In this document: piece by piece, positions 35,511-47,328 of the stretch
Layout of the letters: each line of letters begins with the position of its first letter
How positions within the stretch are numbered: position 1 is the stretch's first letter
DNA from: Heterobilharzia americana
Taxonomy: Eukaryota; Platyhelminthes; Trematoda; Strigeidida; Schistosomatidae
Assembly (NCBI GenBank): GCA_944470555.2
Contig: OX104127.1
Span: 52,008,934 to 52,072,933, forward strand
Direction of reading: 5' to 3'
DNA length: 64,000 nucleotides
The notes under the pieces: generated by a model
Databases searched by the model: none
What the model saw: the letters and a program-made list of their open reading frames with translations, nothing else
What the model was told of the DNA's origin: nothing
Made by a program: the position numbers and the translations under genes

Positions 35511-36463
35511 AAATAAAATCTCTGATAACCTGAAAATACATCACTGAATTTTCATCACTAATACTTCATCTTGGAAATGCCTGATGCTCATACTTTACGG
35601 TTAAGAAATGCTGATTTCCATAGTTGAAGTTACCATGAATCTCCTGATTATTGTAAAACTGCAAAAAGTAGTCTTCATTGTCTATGAATTTTTCTTTCTA
35701 ACAAAAAAAGCTTATAAGATGAAATACTGAAAAGAGTATGATGACAAATAATGATAAAATTAGTTTTATCAAAAGTAAATATACCTTAAAATATGGATGT
35801 TATGAAAAGTTTTGTTACTATTATTATTGGATACCTCATTCGTGCATTGTGACTATAAACAGAGAAATAAGATATCTTATGACACTTTCAGTTTCTAAGC
35901 ATGTGAATTGTTTGGAATACAGCTGTTCATAATTTATACCTTTTATATATTATTACCGTAGAGAACATATTATCAACGGAATTGAGAAAACGTGGTTTGC
36001 GTTACTTTAAACTCACTATAGATGTCGTCTTAGTTATACATATATTTGTGTGGTTTTTTATACCTTTTAGTTTTGATCTTTCAGTAGGATCATGTAGAAT
36101 ATCAAACCACCTACTAAGTGTTGATATCAGCTCCTTTCAAAGCTTTAAGAATCAACCTGTTGGTTTCACTTGGCAAACCTCCATTATTGTCGAAAAAAAT
36201 TATTTTATTGTACCTAACCGTGTGGAGAATTTCGTTATTTTCTATTTCTTATATCCTGAGTAACACGATAAAAGCGCCGATGGTCTGGAAAGTTATTTAT
36301 CCAATAATGAGTATCACTTAAGTTATTCAATTCTCTATCTATTAACTGTGAAGAATATAATTTTGAGTTAATTCCAAATCGTAGCTGGTGTTGAAATTTT
36401 CGGATACGGCTGACTAGAGATGCGTAACCCGGATACTGAATGAATGATATGATAATCTACAAC
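35511..36463. other. No gene identified
   Basis: AT-rich. A 93-codon hydrophobic frame (35982-36263) has no recognisable domain and no good splice context. Confidence 0.35.
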
Positions 36464-36863
36464 CAATTCATGTAATGATGGATCGTGGCAAGCAGTGGAA
36501 TCCAGGATGCGCATTTCCTTCTATTTGGGACTCGTCAGCTGGATGTACCTGCCGGCTTCCAGTGAGTGATGTTGTTTCCACCGTAACTCGGACTCGGGAG
36601 CGAATGCTTCAAACGCCAGTGCGTTATCCCCTACACCAAGGAGCCACAATAGCCACTTCTTGCGCGACGGATATAGTTTTTTAGTATAAGGGATGAAATG
36701 CGCATCCTGGATTCCACTGCTAGCCACGATCAATCATTAACATAATTAGACTGATGGCAATATCGAGGCATCCGCACAGGAGCCCATATGCCAACAGAGA
36801 CTGATTAATTCGGTACAATCAATGACGGTATAATATAAAAAAACCATTATACAATTCATGTAA
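36464..36863 (-). mobile_element. A-family element bounded by 12-bp target-site duplications
   Basis: caattcatgtaa occurs at 36464-36475 and again at 36852-36863, enclosing a 376-bp element (36476-36851). Inside, minus strand: ribozyme (about 36490-36555) and tRNA-like segment (about 36570-36655). Then, on the plus strand, come the 3' half of a second ribozyme (gggatgaaatgcgcatcctg, 36689-36708) and the family tail (ggcaatatcgaggcatccgc). 36476-36515 and 36694-36736 are inverted copies. The minus-strand ribozyme has AGAAGGAAA where GGACGAAA is expected, so it is dead. A perfect 12-bp duplication points to a fairly recent insertion, made by LINE- or PLE-type enzymes. Confidence 0.85.
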
Positions 36864-37434
36864 CACGTAAAAAAAGACAGTAATAGACTGAAAAGAGTTT
36901 AATTCAGTCGAAAATTATGAATCTAAGAGTACAATTTTTTCATTTATATACAATGTTAATGTCCTAAGGGTAAAGTGACAAATTAGCTTGTTAAAAGTGG
37001 AAGAGTAATCGATCGGAAGATAGTGTCTAAAAGAGCGGTAAAAACGAGGTGGAAAAAGGCGCAAAAAAAAGTAAATTTAAATTACTATCTAGTTAACTTA
37101 TGAATTTTAGAATCTTAGATCCCTAGTAGTTAGTCATAAACAGGATGAGGCTAAATTGTGCTGACAAATTTCAAAATATTTATTTTCATTTTTTCTGACT
37201 GTGATTTTAATAAGCATAAAACGGGAAACAAATATGATATAGAAATTATGTACACACCAATAACTTTACCTACATTTTTCATTGAAAAACTTTATAACAT
37301 TTAATTCCCAGTAACATGAATGATCTGAACCGCATAACATTGGACTGATAAACTAAGTACAAACTTCTAGCAGTCGATCGATAGAATAAGTTCATTCAAC
37401 TGCACGAATCTTACACATACGTATATAAACTCAC
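36864..37434. other. No gene seen
   Basis: AT-rich; nothing assigned beyond the possible intron downstream of the exon candidate at 37435-37631. Confidence 0.4.
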
Positions 37435-37631
37435 CATGACAGTTTTGACTAAATCGACTTGATATTTATTTTCCGTAAGATTACACTGTTCTTTAACTGT
37501 ATTAAATAATAGGATATGGGAGGATTTCCTATAGAACAGTTTTGTCGCGTACTGGATTCGCCAAACAATATCTAATACCTTGATTTGGTGGCCAGGCTTG
37601 CATATCACAAACTTCGAAGGAGCTATGTTGT
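37435..37631 (-). CDS. Candidate internal exon, unidentified
   Basis: On the minus strand an acceptor-like agtatttcag precedes 197 open bases, and a strong donor (ATG then GTGAGT) follows at 37434. The frame reads SKFVICKPGHQIKVLDIVWR and ends KEQCNLTENKYQVDLVKTVM. The cysteine spacing faintly recalls galactose-binding lectin (SUEL/EVA-1-like) domains, but too weakly to name it. No flanking exon was found. It is the best candidate host coding segment in the window. Confidence 0.3.
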
Positions 37632-38454
37632 CTGAAATACTTGTTTCTTTGAGATCCCACCATGGCAGTAAGGTCTATTGGGTAAGATAAAAGGCAGTCA
37701 TCATCGTAATGTAAGTTGTAACATCATTATGTCGGTTCAAAGAAGTAGTCCTAGTGCTACCTGAACGAGGTATGACAATAATAAAGTGTTTTCTACGAAT
37801 GATCACCAGTACACTGAAAAGGTCAGCCCCAAAGATAGCACGGTCTTCCCTGCCCTGTGGTAGTCCGGTGCCGCCGGTATGGGTGTTTCTTGTTTGGGTC
37901 TAGAACAATCGAATCTCAATCCAACTATCTTAAAAGCACGAAGTGCATCTGAACAATATTATATATTTACGCAATACATTTCGAATAAGCTGATCGCACA
38001 TTTACTTACCAAGTCAATATATTCAAAAAAATTCATAAAAAAGACTAACTGTTTCAAATCTTAAAAAGGCCATGTGTGACGTGTCTCAAGCAAATGTCTG
38101 ATGATCTCTCTGATGGTGTGGGCAGCCACGAAGTACAAACAACTCACACAGATCCGGCAGTAAATAAACCCCAACCAAACATATATTACCCTGCATAGTT
38201 TTGTCTCATCCTTTGCCTTCACTTCCTGATACCAGTATTAATCCTCTCACAAATTTCACAGTCTCTCACTCTATCGCAGTTACCAGAGATTCGACTCAGC
38301 GAAGCATCATTCCCAGCACTCTAAAACCCCACTGTCAATTCCAAAGCGAACCTTTAACCGTACTAACCTCATGACAAAGAGGAAAGCAGCCATTACCTGC
38401 AAAAACTCTGCAAAGTTCTAAGGCAGGAGGGTATGCTGCGCTTCCTAATGTGAC
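37632..38454. other. No gene identified
   Basis: 37925-38060 resembles the PLE 3' flank at 50860-50930 weakly (acgcaatacatttcgaataa). A 68-codon minus frame (38335-38541) overlaps the site described next, with no recognised domain. Confidence 0.35.
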
Positions 38455-38545
38455 AACAAGTTTTAATGTAATCTCAGCGTGTTTAGCAAATCGAAAACAA
38501 GATTTTTCTGAACGTTTTTCTGTGTAAGCCATGGCATTCAACTTC
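38455..38545. repeat. Paralogous uninterrupted target of the A insertion at 13237
   Basis: gtaatctcagcgtgtttagc followed by an AAAACAAGAT block matches 13230-13246 joined directly to 13599-13660. The A element and one copy of the 9-bp repeat are missing here, so this is the pre-insertion arrangement in a related sequence. Confidence 0.7.
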
Positions 38546-38599
38546 TTTAAGGATTTTCACAGTGTCATCTAAATTGGTTGATGCAAGAAAACTGATTCT

Positions 38600-40260
38600 A
38601 GTTAGTAGTGCAGCAATGAGGGGCAAAGAAAGCCATAACGTTTACCAACTAAGAGTCTACGCAGTGACCGCAAGCATTGTTGGGTGATGAAAGCGAAAGG
38701 GATAGAGAAGGTAACAACATTAATAATCGCTAATTACCTACGCTTCTTTAGGAAACTGGCAACAAGATGATGGTTAATGAAACCATCACTGAGAAGTATG
38801 AAATCCTGACGACCTCTGAGGATAGGTGGCTAAAGCTTTGGGCGGAATACTCTGAAGTACAGTTCAAACAGCTCACGGCAACAGTTATGTTGCTCTACAT
38901 CCAGCCCCTACCTGGATGGGACGAAGATGTTGGTCCTCCAACTCTCCTAGAAGTTGAGAAAGCAGCTTTAAACCTGAAACAATGCAAGCAGCTGAACCTG
39001 ATGGATTGCCACTAGAAGGTTTTTAGGATGGTGGTAGAAAACTACTGAGTAAAGTAACGGAGGTGCTATTTGGTGTATAGGGATCAGACGTAGTTCCTTC
39101 AGACTCATCTACTTCACCAATCACCCCGGTTTATTAAAAAAAATGAGGGGTTTTATTGTGACAATCATAGGGGAGTCAGTTCAACTAAATCATGTCTAAA
39201 ATCCTAGGAATCATAGTTTCCCCAATCTCTAGAATAGCAAAGTTAGGAAAACCAGATAGATTTTAGACATGAATAAAGGTGTACTGATAAAATCTTTGCC
39301 TTCAAAAAGTTTTAAAACGTAGAATGGTTATTCAGCAAGTGATATTTGTCTCATTTCTTGACCTGAAGGCAGAATTTCATTCTGTCGAAAGAGAAGAATT
39401 TTCATAGTGTTCAACTGTCAATGAAGTACTGAGTAAGTATATAGCGTTAGTCAAAGCTCTTAACTCAGACTAACGCAGCTTACGGAGATTTATCATTAGA
39501 ATTGAAGGTAAATAGTGATGTCTACCGTGGGCGCTCGCTGTCACTGTTCCAATTTAACTTGGCTATAGATCTGACATTGAAAATAACCTTAGGTACCTTT
39601 GATGACTTCACAGAGGTTGACCCACTCTTTTTTCTTTATTGGTTGACCTCAATTACGTAGACAATAGTGACTTGTTGGGTAAAGGCGCTGAGAAAATAAG
39701 GGGTCTTCTGAATGCCTTAAGCAGAAACCTGATTATATTTGGCGTGCGCTTCTCTGGCACCTCTCAAATATAAGATAATGCTTCAGGACGGATCTGCGAC
39801 AACTAGACTTATGATAAGGACTGAAGTGGTGGGATATGTCTACCACTTCACTTACTTGGGGATTTTCGTCAGTTCGGACGGGTTGCTCACTATACCTCAC
39901 CTCGGAAACAGAAGGTCAATATGACATTTACTAATTACTGTTGTTTCTGGGACAGTGGAGATATTCAGCTAATCGCTGAAGAACCAGTATGCCGGTGTAT
40001 GGATCGCTAAGTTCTATTATACGACTAAAATGGGACTGTGGATGAACAGACCACGGCATAATGTCGGTTCATGATGTTTTTGACTATTGGTTTTAGCAGT
40101 GTCAGGAGGTGGTCCTCGAGATAGAAGGAATAAGTGGTTAAAGACGGTTGGTGACATGTCTGAAACTTGATCAAAATAGCGTTGGGGCTTTCGCCCTTCA
40201 GTTTTCCGAAGTTTGAGAATTCACAGGAACCTCCATTTCAGTTTTATTTCTCCTCCCGTG
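38600..40260 (+). mobile_element. Non-LTR retrotransposon, second FTYLG-type family, decayed
   Basis: Plus-strand frames with many stops and shifts follow the order of a family common in flukes and distinct from the RTE above. The pre-RT region includes LTTSEDRWLKLWAEYSEVQ and DEDVGPPTLLEVEKAALNLK. RT blocks follow: FVFLDLKAEFHSV-like at about 39350, then a GCPLSP-like block at about 39520. The C-terminal part includes KYKIMLQDGSATTRLMIRTE and VYHFTYLGIFVSSDGL (39739-39870). The post-RT end includes a VGDMSE block near 40150. No catalytic box survives intact. The 3' limit near 40260 is approximate. Confidence 0.8.
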
Positions 40261-40569
40261 TACTTTCGCGTCTTTTATTACTACTCTTTTTTAATCAGTT
40301 TTTTTCACGCATTGCTGCGAAACGTGGAAAATTGAACTAATGCACTTCTATGAGACATTGCATACTGATTTTGTATGTCTTTTTGCCTAATCAAACGATT
40401 ACGAACACTCAACAGAAAATGGATAAAGAATAAACTGTGCACTAATTTTTCCGAAGGAAATTTAAGAAAATTAACTACGAAATTTATTACACCAAGACCA
40501 GGACAAACTAATATCCTGCGTTTTTTGGTTTGGTGTTCTCTTGGTGATCCCAATACCTCAGTGAAACGT

Positions 40570-40700
40570 CTCTGATCACAGCACTGAGTGACAGGAGTTT
40601 GAATCTCGGGTAGGAAATCAGTTCCACAGATGCTGAAGATACGCCTCGCTAATGAGTGGCAACAACCACGAAACCTTGACTAAGCAAGGCTGCTTGCTAC
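40570..40700 (+). mobile_element. F-family tRNA-like/hammerhead repeat
   Basis: cactgagtgacaggagtttg, a box B-like GAGTTTGAATCTC and ggaaatcagttccacagatg precede a hammerhead. The layout is shared with 46128-46285, and differs in sequence from families A and B. Confidence 0.6.
40639..40695 (+). ncRNA. Hammerhead ribozyme, F type, G5 mutated
   Basis: CTAATGA replaces CTGATGA (G5 to A, an essential base). Helix II GTGG-CAACAA-CCAC is perfect and GAAA follows. Intact helix II beside one core change suggests recent inactivation. Confidence 0.6.
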
Positions 40701-41360
40701 TCGGCTCCAACCAGCTGATATCCATCAAAGTGCTCTGTAATACTGAGTCTCCTAGCTTCGTGGGAACATTACTAATTGATCAATTAAATTCGGTCAGTAC
40801 TGAGGATTAAAAAACCTAAAAGTAGTTGCTCTCCTGTAACCAACCAATGTATGATGCCATTGTTTTAATATTCGCCACGTGTATTAAACATTTTTGTGAT
40901 TAAACATTTATCAACAGCGATCGAACTCACTCATATAAACCAAAAACGTAAAGATTCAAACTTGTTAAAAATTTATGCGAACATATATTCACGGATTATT
41001 CGTTGTGTTAAGTGTTGGCTATTAGAGAAACCTAAAGTACTCATTTCCTTCCACCTAAGATCCATCTACTGAATGCAACTGTCTCCATATTATTATTGTT
41101 GTCATAACTGAGACAGCTGCCCTCATTCTCATACAAACTGATCGACTCAGAAGTTTCGAGGGTGACCCAAAGATCCTTTTGTACCTTAGTTACACTAAAT
41201 GTATTCCAATAAGCTGTAATCAAAATCTCATAAAATGCAGTCACGTTATACAGGAGGTCCAATTGCAAATGATTTACAAATTGCACGACCCACGTTAAAG
41301 TATCTCACATGTCAGTATTTTTATAAGTTCCCAACTGTAATATCAACAGCGTCATCTTTG
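40701..41360. other. No gene seen
   Basis: AT-rich; 82- and 81-codon frames nearby lack domains. Confidence 0.4.
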
Positions 41361-41860
41361 GAAAATAGGCAGTCAAGACCACAAGGTGTGATCTCTGATA
41401 AAACGTCGTTGTGAACTACTGAAATATCTGAACGAACAACTCTAGTAGTTTGAAACCACTCGAGCTTGTCTGTATATTTCGCGAGCTAGATCAGAGTGAT
41501 CTGAATGCTGGGTGGCTATTCCGCTTGTCTGAGGTAGAGCTCACCAGTGGTATACGCAAAACTTATCGATCAGTAAATCATTTACAAACTAATCATCTTA
41601 ATTTAGGTATCCAGGTTCACACAGGTCAGCTAACTAGATTGAGATGATTTGAATTGATTCGTCCTCACGATTTGAATTTTTCTGAGCACAGCTGATGAGC
41701 ACGATCGAAGAGATGCGAAACGCCCCTTGGATGTTTAGATGACTCTGATTTGACTGGTGAAGCCTACAGATTAGCCTGAATGTTTTTCTTTTTACTCATT
41801 GTGTTCAGTAGCACATTTAAGTTACATTATACCTTCTTTTTGTTGAAAATACTGAAGTTC
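41361..41860 (+). repeat. E repeat, copy 2, with hammerhead-like core
   Basis: Partner of 18690-19235. At 41692-41720 it holds CTGATGA, a 3-bp helix II (GCA/TGC) and GAAAC, but no convincing helix I. If it is ribozyme-derived, E would be a third hammerhead-bearing sequence near PLE remains. Confidence 0.45.
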
Positions 41861-42789
41861 CACTACCGAATTGATAAGGTTATTTTCATTAACTCGTTAA
41901 AAGTTGTTTGCAGTCTTTTAAGGAACAAATACATCTTCATTATCATTAGTAGATCACTAAAGAAATCAAACAAACTACGTCTCTGAGTCATTATTCAGTT
42001 TAACTGAAGAAAGTATATCATCCATTATGCTTAACTTTTTCTGTTCAGTCATATTTATCTGCCAATAAAACTGTTTATTGGGTAAAGAAAAAAACAATTT
42101 TTATTTCCGGTAAATTTAACTTGTATATTCCTTCAAGGACTTCCGTTAACCTTTCCTACAGTATTGTTGAAAATAGATCTAAAATGAATCTTTCATTCTA
42201 GTGACATAAAACAAGTCATAATAATGATAAACGACATTCTGATTGATTGAAAAAATCATCTTAAACTCAGTGTGTTCTTGGAAGACAGATTTATATCAAC
42301 AAAGAATTGACAAGTAAATTCTGTTGAAAACATCTTCTCTGTTATTCAGATATCATGTAGACAGAAAATAAACTTTTAATACACGAACGATGAAAGGATC
42401 CAGTATGTTAGAAAATCGTTTCAGTGGAAAAAGTACAGGATATATATATTGAAGATATGAAAGCAGTTATAAAATGAAGCCAAACGTATCAATCCTTTCA
42501 TAAGTAAATAAAATGACAACAATTTGGAGAAATACTGGAAACCTATCAGTATCCGACCATTGCTATGCCATTGTACGAAACTGTCCAACAGTTCGTATCC
42601 ATGATCACAGCCACAAAAGGATTTATCTCTCAACCGTCCTTCTAATCATTTATTTTCATTAAGAATGAATACTTTCGATAGGTTGTTGTTTATTGATACT
42701 TATTACTTTCTATTGCCATATTAGGTTGAATTGCTTCAGTACTGTCTGAATAATTATTACAACTGACACTGATTGAACAAGAGGTGACT
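41861..42789. other. No gene identified
   Basis: AT-rich; a 70-codon minus frame (42421-42633) has no recognised domain. Confidence 0.35.
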
Positions 42790-42960
42790 ATCATACCTCA
42801 GCGACCTAGTGGCTAACCCTCCGAGGCGATGGGTACTGGGTTCGAGTCCTACTGGGAACATCATAACTCACTGGAGTGCAGGCACATCCAGCTGATGAGT
42901 CACAGATGGGATGAAACGCACATACTGGATTTCAGTGAGTAAACTGCGATATTGCATTAA
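42790..42960 (+). mobile_element. A-family copy (tRNA-like plus ribozyme)
   Basis: CGACCTAGTGGCTAACCCT and GGGTTCGAGTCC are good box A and box B matches (42800-42850). ggaacatcataactcactgg and the ribozyme follow. The family tail is absent. Confidence 0.7.
42881..42936 (+). ncRNA. Hammerhead ribozyme, A type, core intact
   Basis: CTGATGA (42892-42898) and GAAA (42913-42916) are present, and helix I ATCCAG/CTGGAT is perfect. Helix II is short and closes with a G-T wobble. The cleavage triplet would be ATA. Weak activity at most. Confidence 0.65.
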
Positions 42961-43279
42961 GTTCGGTTAATTAAATTTATCACTTTGTAGACTTAAGGAG
43001 ATGGGTTAAATGAGTGGATACATATTTCCACAGAATTCTTATCAATCTCAACCTTTCAGAGGACAAACCTCTGTACACATATGTGTTTTAGCACGTTATA
43101 TGAAAACAAGTGGACCAAGAATCAAAATAATCTTGAAGTGAGTTTGACTCGACATGCTGATTAGAAGTTAACTGGTATTAACAATTTCAAGGGATAGAGC
43201 TGCCTCATGAATTAAGATACAAAGTAAAACATTATTAAATAGTCTAGTTTAAGTTTCATAGGAATTCCATTTGTCTCAG
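42961..43279. other. No gene seen
   Basis: AT-rich spacer. Confidence 0.4.
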
Positions 43280-43570
43280 GGTAGTATTTATCAAGGACTG
43301 ATATCAGCCAGAGAACCATTGAGAGCCTACAAACACTAAACAGCTGTTTTGTTAACTGCTTCCCCAACAGTGTGGACCTACGACCTCGCCAGGGATCGAA
43401 TTCGGAACTTTCATGTCTATCGACGAATCCGTTGATCATCCAACTATCGGGTCAGATTTCAATTTCCCACAGTTTCATACTTCTATCGGTTCAAAACATA
43501 TCGCGACTATCCACCAAGGTCTCCATTTGGTATTCTCTTCACTTTGGACTACACAGGTGAAGGCTTCCCA
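43280..43570 (-). repeat. B-family copy, ribozyme decayed
   Basis: Left terminal repeat gtagtatttatcaaggactg (43284-43303), a ruined ribozyme (aaacagctgttttgttaac), a minus-strand tRNA-like block with box B-like GAATTCGATCCC (about 43385-43445) and the B body to about 43570. Confidence 0.6.
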
Positions 43571-43649
43571 GTATAACTTCGGAATATTCATCTTGCGGTG
43601 TGTCAATGGTGTCGTTTGCGGTTTATGGAGATCTTAGTTATTTCAAAGC

Positions 43650-43795
43650 GATACTCATCATGGAACCTCATCAGTCAACTAAACGTTTGGTTTAACCTTC
43701 GACGAGCAGGGTTATAAGCGTGTATTGCTGAGGAGTCTCATACCGGGATTCAATCACTCTCTGACTGATGTCAGCACGTGATCAACCCCACCTCG
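43650..43795 (+). repeat. B-family partial copy
   Basis: Terminal-repeat-like gatactcatcatggaacc, then gtgtattgctgaggagtctc, a plus-strand ribozyme 5' half, and ctgactgatgtcagcacg at the end. The 3' half of the ribozyme is lost. Confidence 0.5.
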
Positions 43796-44699
43796 AAATC
43801 AAATAACTTACAAGTATAATTCATCTTAAGCGACACATATTAATAGTAGAACATAACCCGCTTTACGAAAACAGTTCTGCAGCCAATCAAAAGCTGGTCA
43901 CTGTTGAAACCGAGTAATTCTCCCGACAATTTGTTTCCTCAATATCTCATAATAGTACACTGGGGAAAATTAACCATAGTCAGATTTTTTAATACCAATG
44001 ACTATTAAATGTGAACGTTAATTATGTTCGAAGTTGACGTCTGTTAGAATTTTAACATACTGGCTGTTGTTCACCTGCGACTACTTGCTAAGTTTCAAAC
44101 ATAAGTGAATATGGTACTTCTAAGAGATAGCAAAGGCTAGCTTGCACAACTGCGAATTTCGCTCCTTAGTTAAATGAAAGAACCCTTCAACCAATGAGAG
44201 ATGCAAGTTCCACTTATTGTAGAGTTACACAGTAAGTCATTCAAAAAATGGTTTTACTGTGAATATCTTCCATATCCTCCTGTTTTAATAATTAAAGCTG
44301 ACATCAGTTTAGTTAAAATCAGACGTCCTGTGTAAATATCAACGTCTATTAATCAGACGCTTCCATTCAACACAAAGAATGTTCCAACTGGTGATGATGT
44401 TTATAGAACTCGACTGAAGGGATTTTAGGAAATGAAGTGTAAGCTTGAAAGCTGTCCTATATAAAGACTTTACTCATTATTAGTCAGTGTTGACATTTAT
44501 AAATTTGATAAAGCATTTGTTTAACTGATAAAATGATTTTTCAACAGATATTAACCAGTTATACGACTGTCAACTCCATCTGGGTACCTGGGAAGTCAAC
44601 GATGAAAGAATAAACTCCTTGACTAAACACAGACTGCTAACCGGTTAAAAAAAGCTGATGAATAAGTCTCAGGAAGTACTAGGGAAAAAATTGCTTTCA
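43796..44699. other. No gene seen
   Basis: AT-rich; nothing assigned. Confidence 0.4.
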
Positions 44700-45025
44700 G
44701 GTTGACATTCATAATTGACTGACATCACTTGAAGGACTGTTTGAAACTTGTGAAAACTGGACAGCTGCTTTGTCTTGGTATAGGACTCCTCAGCAGTACT
44801 CAACCATGACCTCAATTTTCAAGGATCCATCCTAGGACCTTCAGTTTACCTGTCCAACATCTTTTTCAAAGTTCCTGGATTCGATACCTTCCGAGTGGGG
44901 GTCATGGGTACCCACAGCCGAGGATAAAATAGTTGTCTAGTGCTCCCAAATTTCCAATGTTTCTCCAACCGATGTCAATCCATGATGAATGCTAACTTGA
45001 AGTCAGCAAACGAATCCCCACAAAC
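44700..45025. mobile_element. B-family copy with opposed modules
   Basis: The left module has a minus-strand ribozyme (44755-44810: CTGAGGA and palindromic helix III kept, but GACGAAA changed to GACAAAG). The right module has plus-strand tRNA-like sequence (cctggattcgatacc) and the ribozyme 3' end (gttgtctagtgctccc). The terminal repeat resumes at gatgtcaatccatgatgaat. Confidence 0.6.
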
Positions 45026-46127
45026 CTCGAAAATGAACGAAAATTGTAATTATTGCTACATCGCTCAAGTGTTATTCATTTGGAAGGCATATCAATAAGA
45101 TTTGCGCCCTTCAAACTCGGAAAATACCCATAAAAAGAAGAAGAGGTACTTGATAGTGTCTATAAAAATGTAGCTACACCCATTTCACTTGATCTCGTGA
45201 CTTAAAAACATATATTATTGATCAGAATGTTGTCCTCTGTCTGGGATAAAGATCATCAGAGTAAAAATTAGCTCGCAACAGGTTACATGTAAACATTTGG
45301 TGCCAAAACTGCTTTACATATGTAAATTTTGTTTTATGTTTCTGTTCAGCATCAGCTGGAGCATTTTTCAACCCCATACAATTCGTGAAAGTTTTAACTA
45401 CCAGCCTACTTCCTAGTTAAAAAAACATCCTGTGATTACTTGCCAGCTGGTGTCTCCCAGAAACAGTGTATGGTAACTAAAAACAAGTGGTAATTCATGT
45501 GTTTTTGTTGTCTGCCAAAAGAGCAGTTGTTAAATTGAAGATTCAATGTACTTTTGGTAAAAATCCTGTAATAATATCAGACATTATGTACAAAAGTTAT
45601 TACAGATTCAATCAATCACTTTTAGGCATTGTGTGAACATGACAAATAAGCCGTTTCTTGAGAATGACTTTCTGTTTTGATTAGCTAATCGACAAGAGTT
45701 TTATGAATGAACTGAAATTAGTCTTCATTGTGATGCACAAAGTTTATACAATTTTCTCATTGCATCTTTAATACCACTCGTACATAACAAGCTTACACAC
45801 TTTTCATACATTTACTGATTAATATACAAGACATATCTGAGTCTTTCTAATTCAGCGCACTTTAACCAACTTTAGGAATCATTCATCATTCATATGTGCA
45901 CATCTGCAAAGTTATCAGTGATGTGTACACTTTAATTAGTCCATTGAAGGGTAGCCAACTTTATATTGCATACTTTAAAGTGCTGATCAAGTTCTATCGA
46001 CCACTTTGCAACGTGGCCTCCAGGCTAGTAGACTCAACACTGCAATGCACTGGTATAAATGTTAGTTAGATGGAGACAATCAGCAGGAAACTCTGGACCT
46101 AGATTTCGAACGTTTTGGTCACACCGT
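45026..46127. other. No gene identified
   Basis: AT-rich; no domain, repeat or exon signal recognised. Confidence 0.4.
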
Positions 46128-46285
46128 GGCGCCCCGCATAGCTCAGGGGTCATTTCACTGACTTAGGCACTGAGTGATGCGGGTTCGAACCTCAGATGAG
46201 ACATGGATTCCATCGACGTTGCAGATATGCCTAGTTGACGAGTGTGGAAAAGCATGAAACTTAGATGATACCGGAGTTCCTACCG
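46128..46285 (+). mobile_element. F-family tRNA-like/hammerhead repeat
   Basis: CCCGCATAGCTCAGGGG and GCGGGTTCGAACCTC are excellent tRNA box A and box B matches (46134-46192). The body (tggattccatcgacgttgca) and a decayed ribozyme (ctagttgacgagtg, GAAAC) follow. It is tRNA-derived, not a functional tRNA: the acceptor stem and anticodon arm do not close. Confidence 0.6.
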
Positions 46286-46927
46286 ATTGACTTTATCTAA
46301 CTAACGTACATTTACACCCAATAAATACACCATTTAACCTCTTCTCTTTGTTACTTCATTCTTCTGTTCGTAAAAGTGCACCGTAGGTCAAATAAGTGTA
46401 GACAAATAAAGTTTGTATGTGTATTTACCTCACACGTTATTTATACAGATAATAACAATAAATTCCGTACATGGATTCCCCTTTATAAGTTTGAAAAGAG
46501 TAAGAAAACCAAAGGGGACGGGATAAAAAGGATTCATTTTACTTCGGTGGTTTCTTGCCAATTACTCACAACACCTACAATATGAAAATTTATTGTTGCA
46601 ATGGCAACTTAACAAACTCTAATTCACTGCAGGAAAACAGAATATCGGTCAGCGGTAAGAATGGATAGAAAAGGTCATGCAGTAATGGTCAATCATAACT
46701 GCAATTTCATGGAGAGTTGATGAATGGTCATAATTCTATTCATAATCTAATGGAAATTTCTCGAATAAAGTTGTGGCAGAAGTAGATATCAAAATATCCA
46801 GTGAATTAACATTATGAGATTACGTAAGCAGGTCATACGATACAAACAAAGGATGACGCAACTAAATAAGAGCGAAGGAACAAACATCTAAAGTTGATAA
46901 AAGAATATGTATTTTTGCAATGAATAG
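46286..46927. other. No gene seen
   Basis: AT-rich; a 69-codon frame (46376-46585) has no recognised domain. Confidence 0.4.
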
Positions 46928-47328
46928 AGATTTTAATTCAGAGGTATTATTCATCACGAACTGACATCAGTTAAGGAACCGTTGAGAACCTCCCAGATGG
47001 ATATCACCAAGTTCTTGTGGGAAGACATGAATTCTGGGGTCAAGCGGTTGGAAGCGAAGCGGATGCCAACTGATGACCTTAGGTGATAGTTGCGTTATAT
47101 CTTGAATTGAAAGAAGTTGGAAACTGTGAACCACTGAATACCAACCCAATGGATGAGTGGTTAACACGTTCGTCGTGAAACCTGAAGCTCCTGAGTTCGA
47201 TCAGTAGCCGGGTAGTGGGTGCGCACTGATGAAAAGTCTCATACTAGGGCGAAATAGGTGTCCAGTGCTCCCAGGTTTTCATTGGTTCTCCCGCTGATAA
47301 CAGTCCGTGATGAATACTACTTACAGAG
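46928..47328 (+). mobile_element. B-family copy, ribozyme on plus strand
   Basis: Both terminal repeats are present (gtattattcatcacgaactg at left; its complement at 47305-47322). A tRNA-like segment (47150-47215: GATGAGTGGTTAACACG, GAGTTCGATC) leads to a plus-strand hammerhead at 47220-47275. It has CTGATGA, helix I GCACTG/CAGTGC perfect and GCGAAA, but three extra bases before helix II. It sits immediately 3' of the PLE end at 47335 and antisense to it. Confidence 0.7.

Noticed and set aside
46128..46200. Possible functional tRNA gene
   Set aside because: Box A and box B are excellent, but acceptor and anticodon stems do not close and the sequence runs into a repeat shared with 40570; called a tRNA-derived SINE head.
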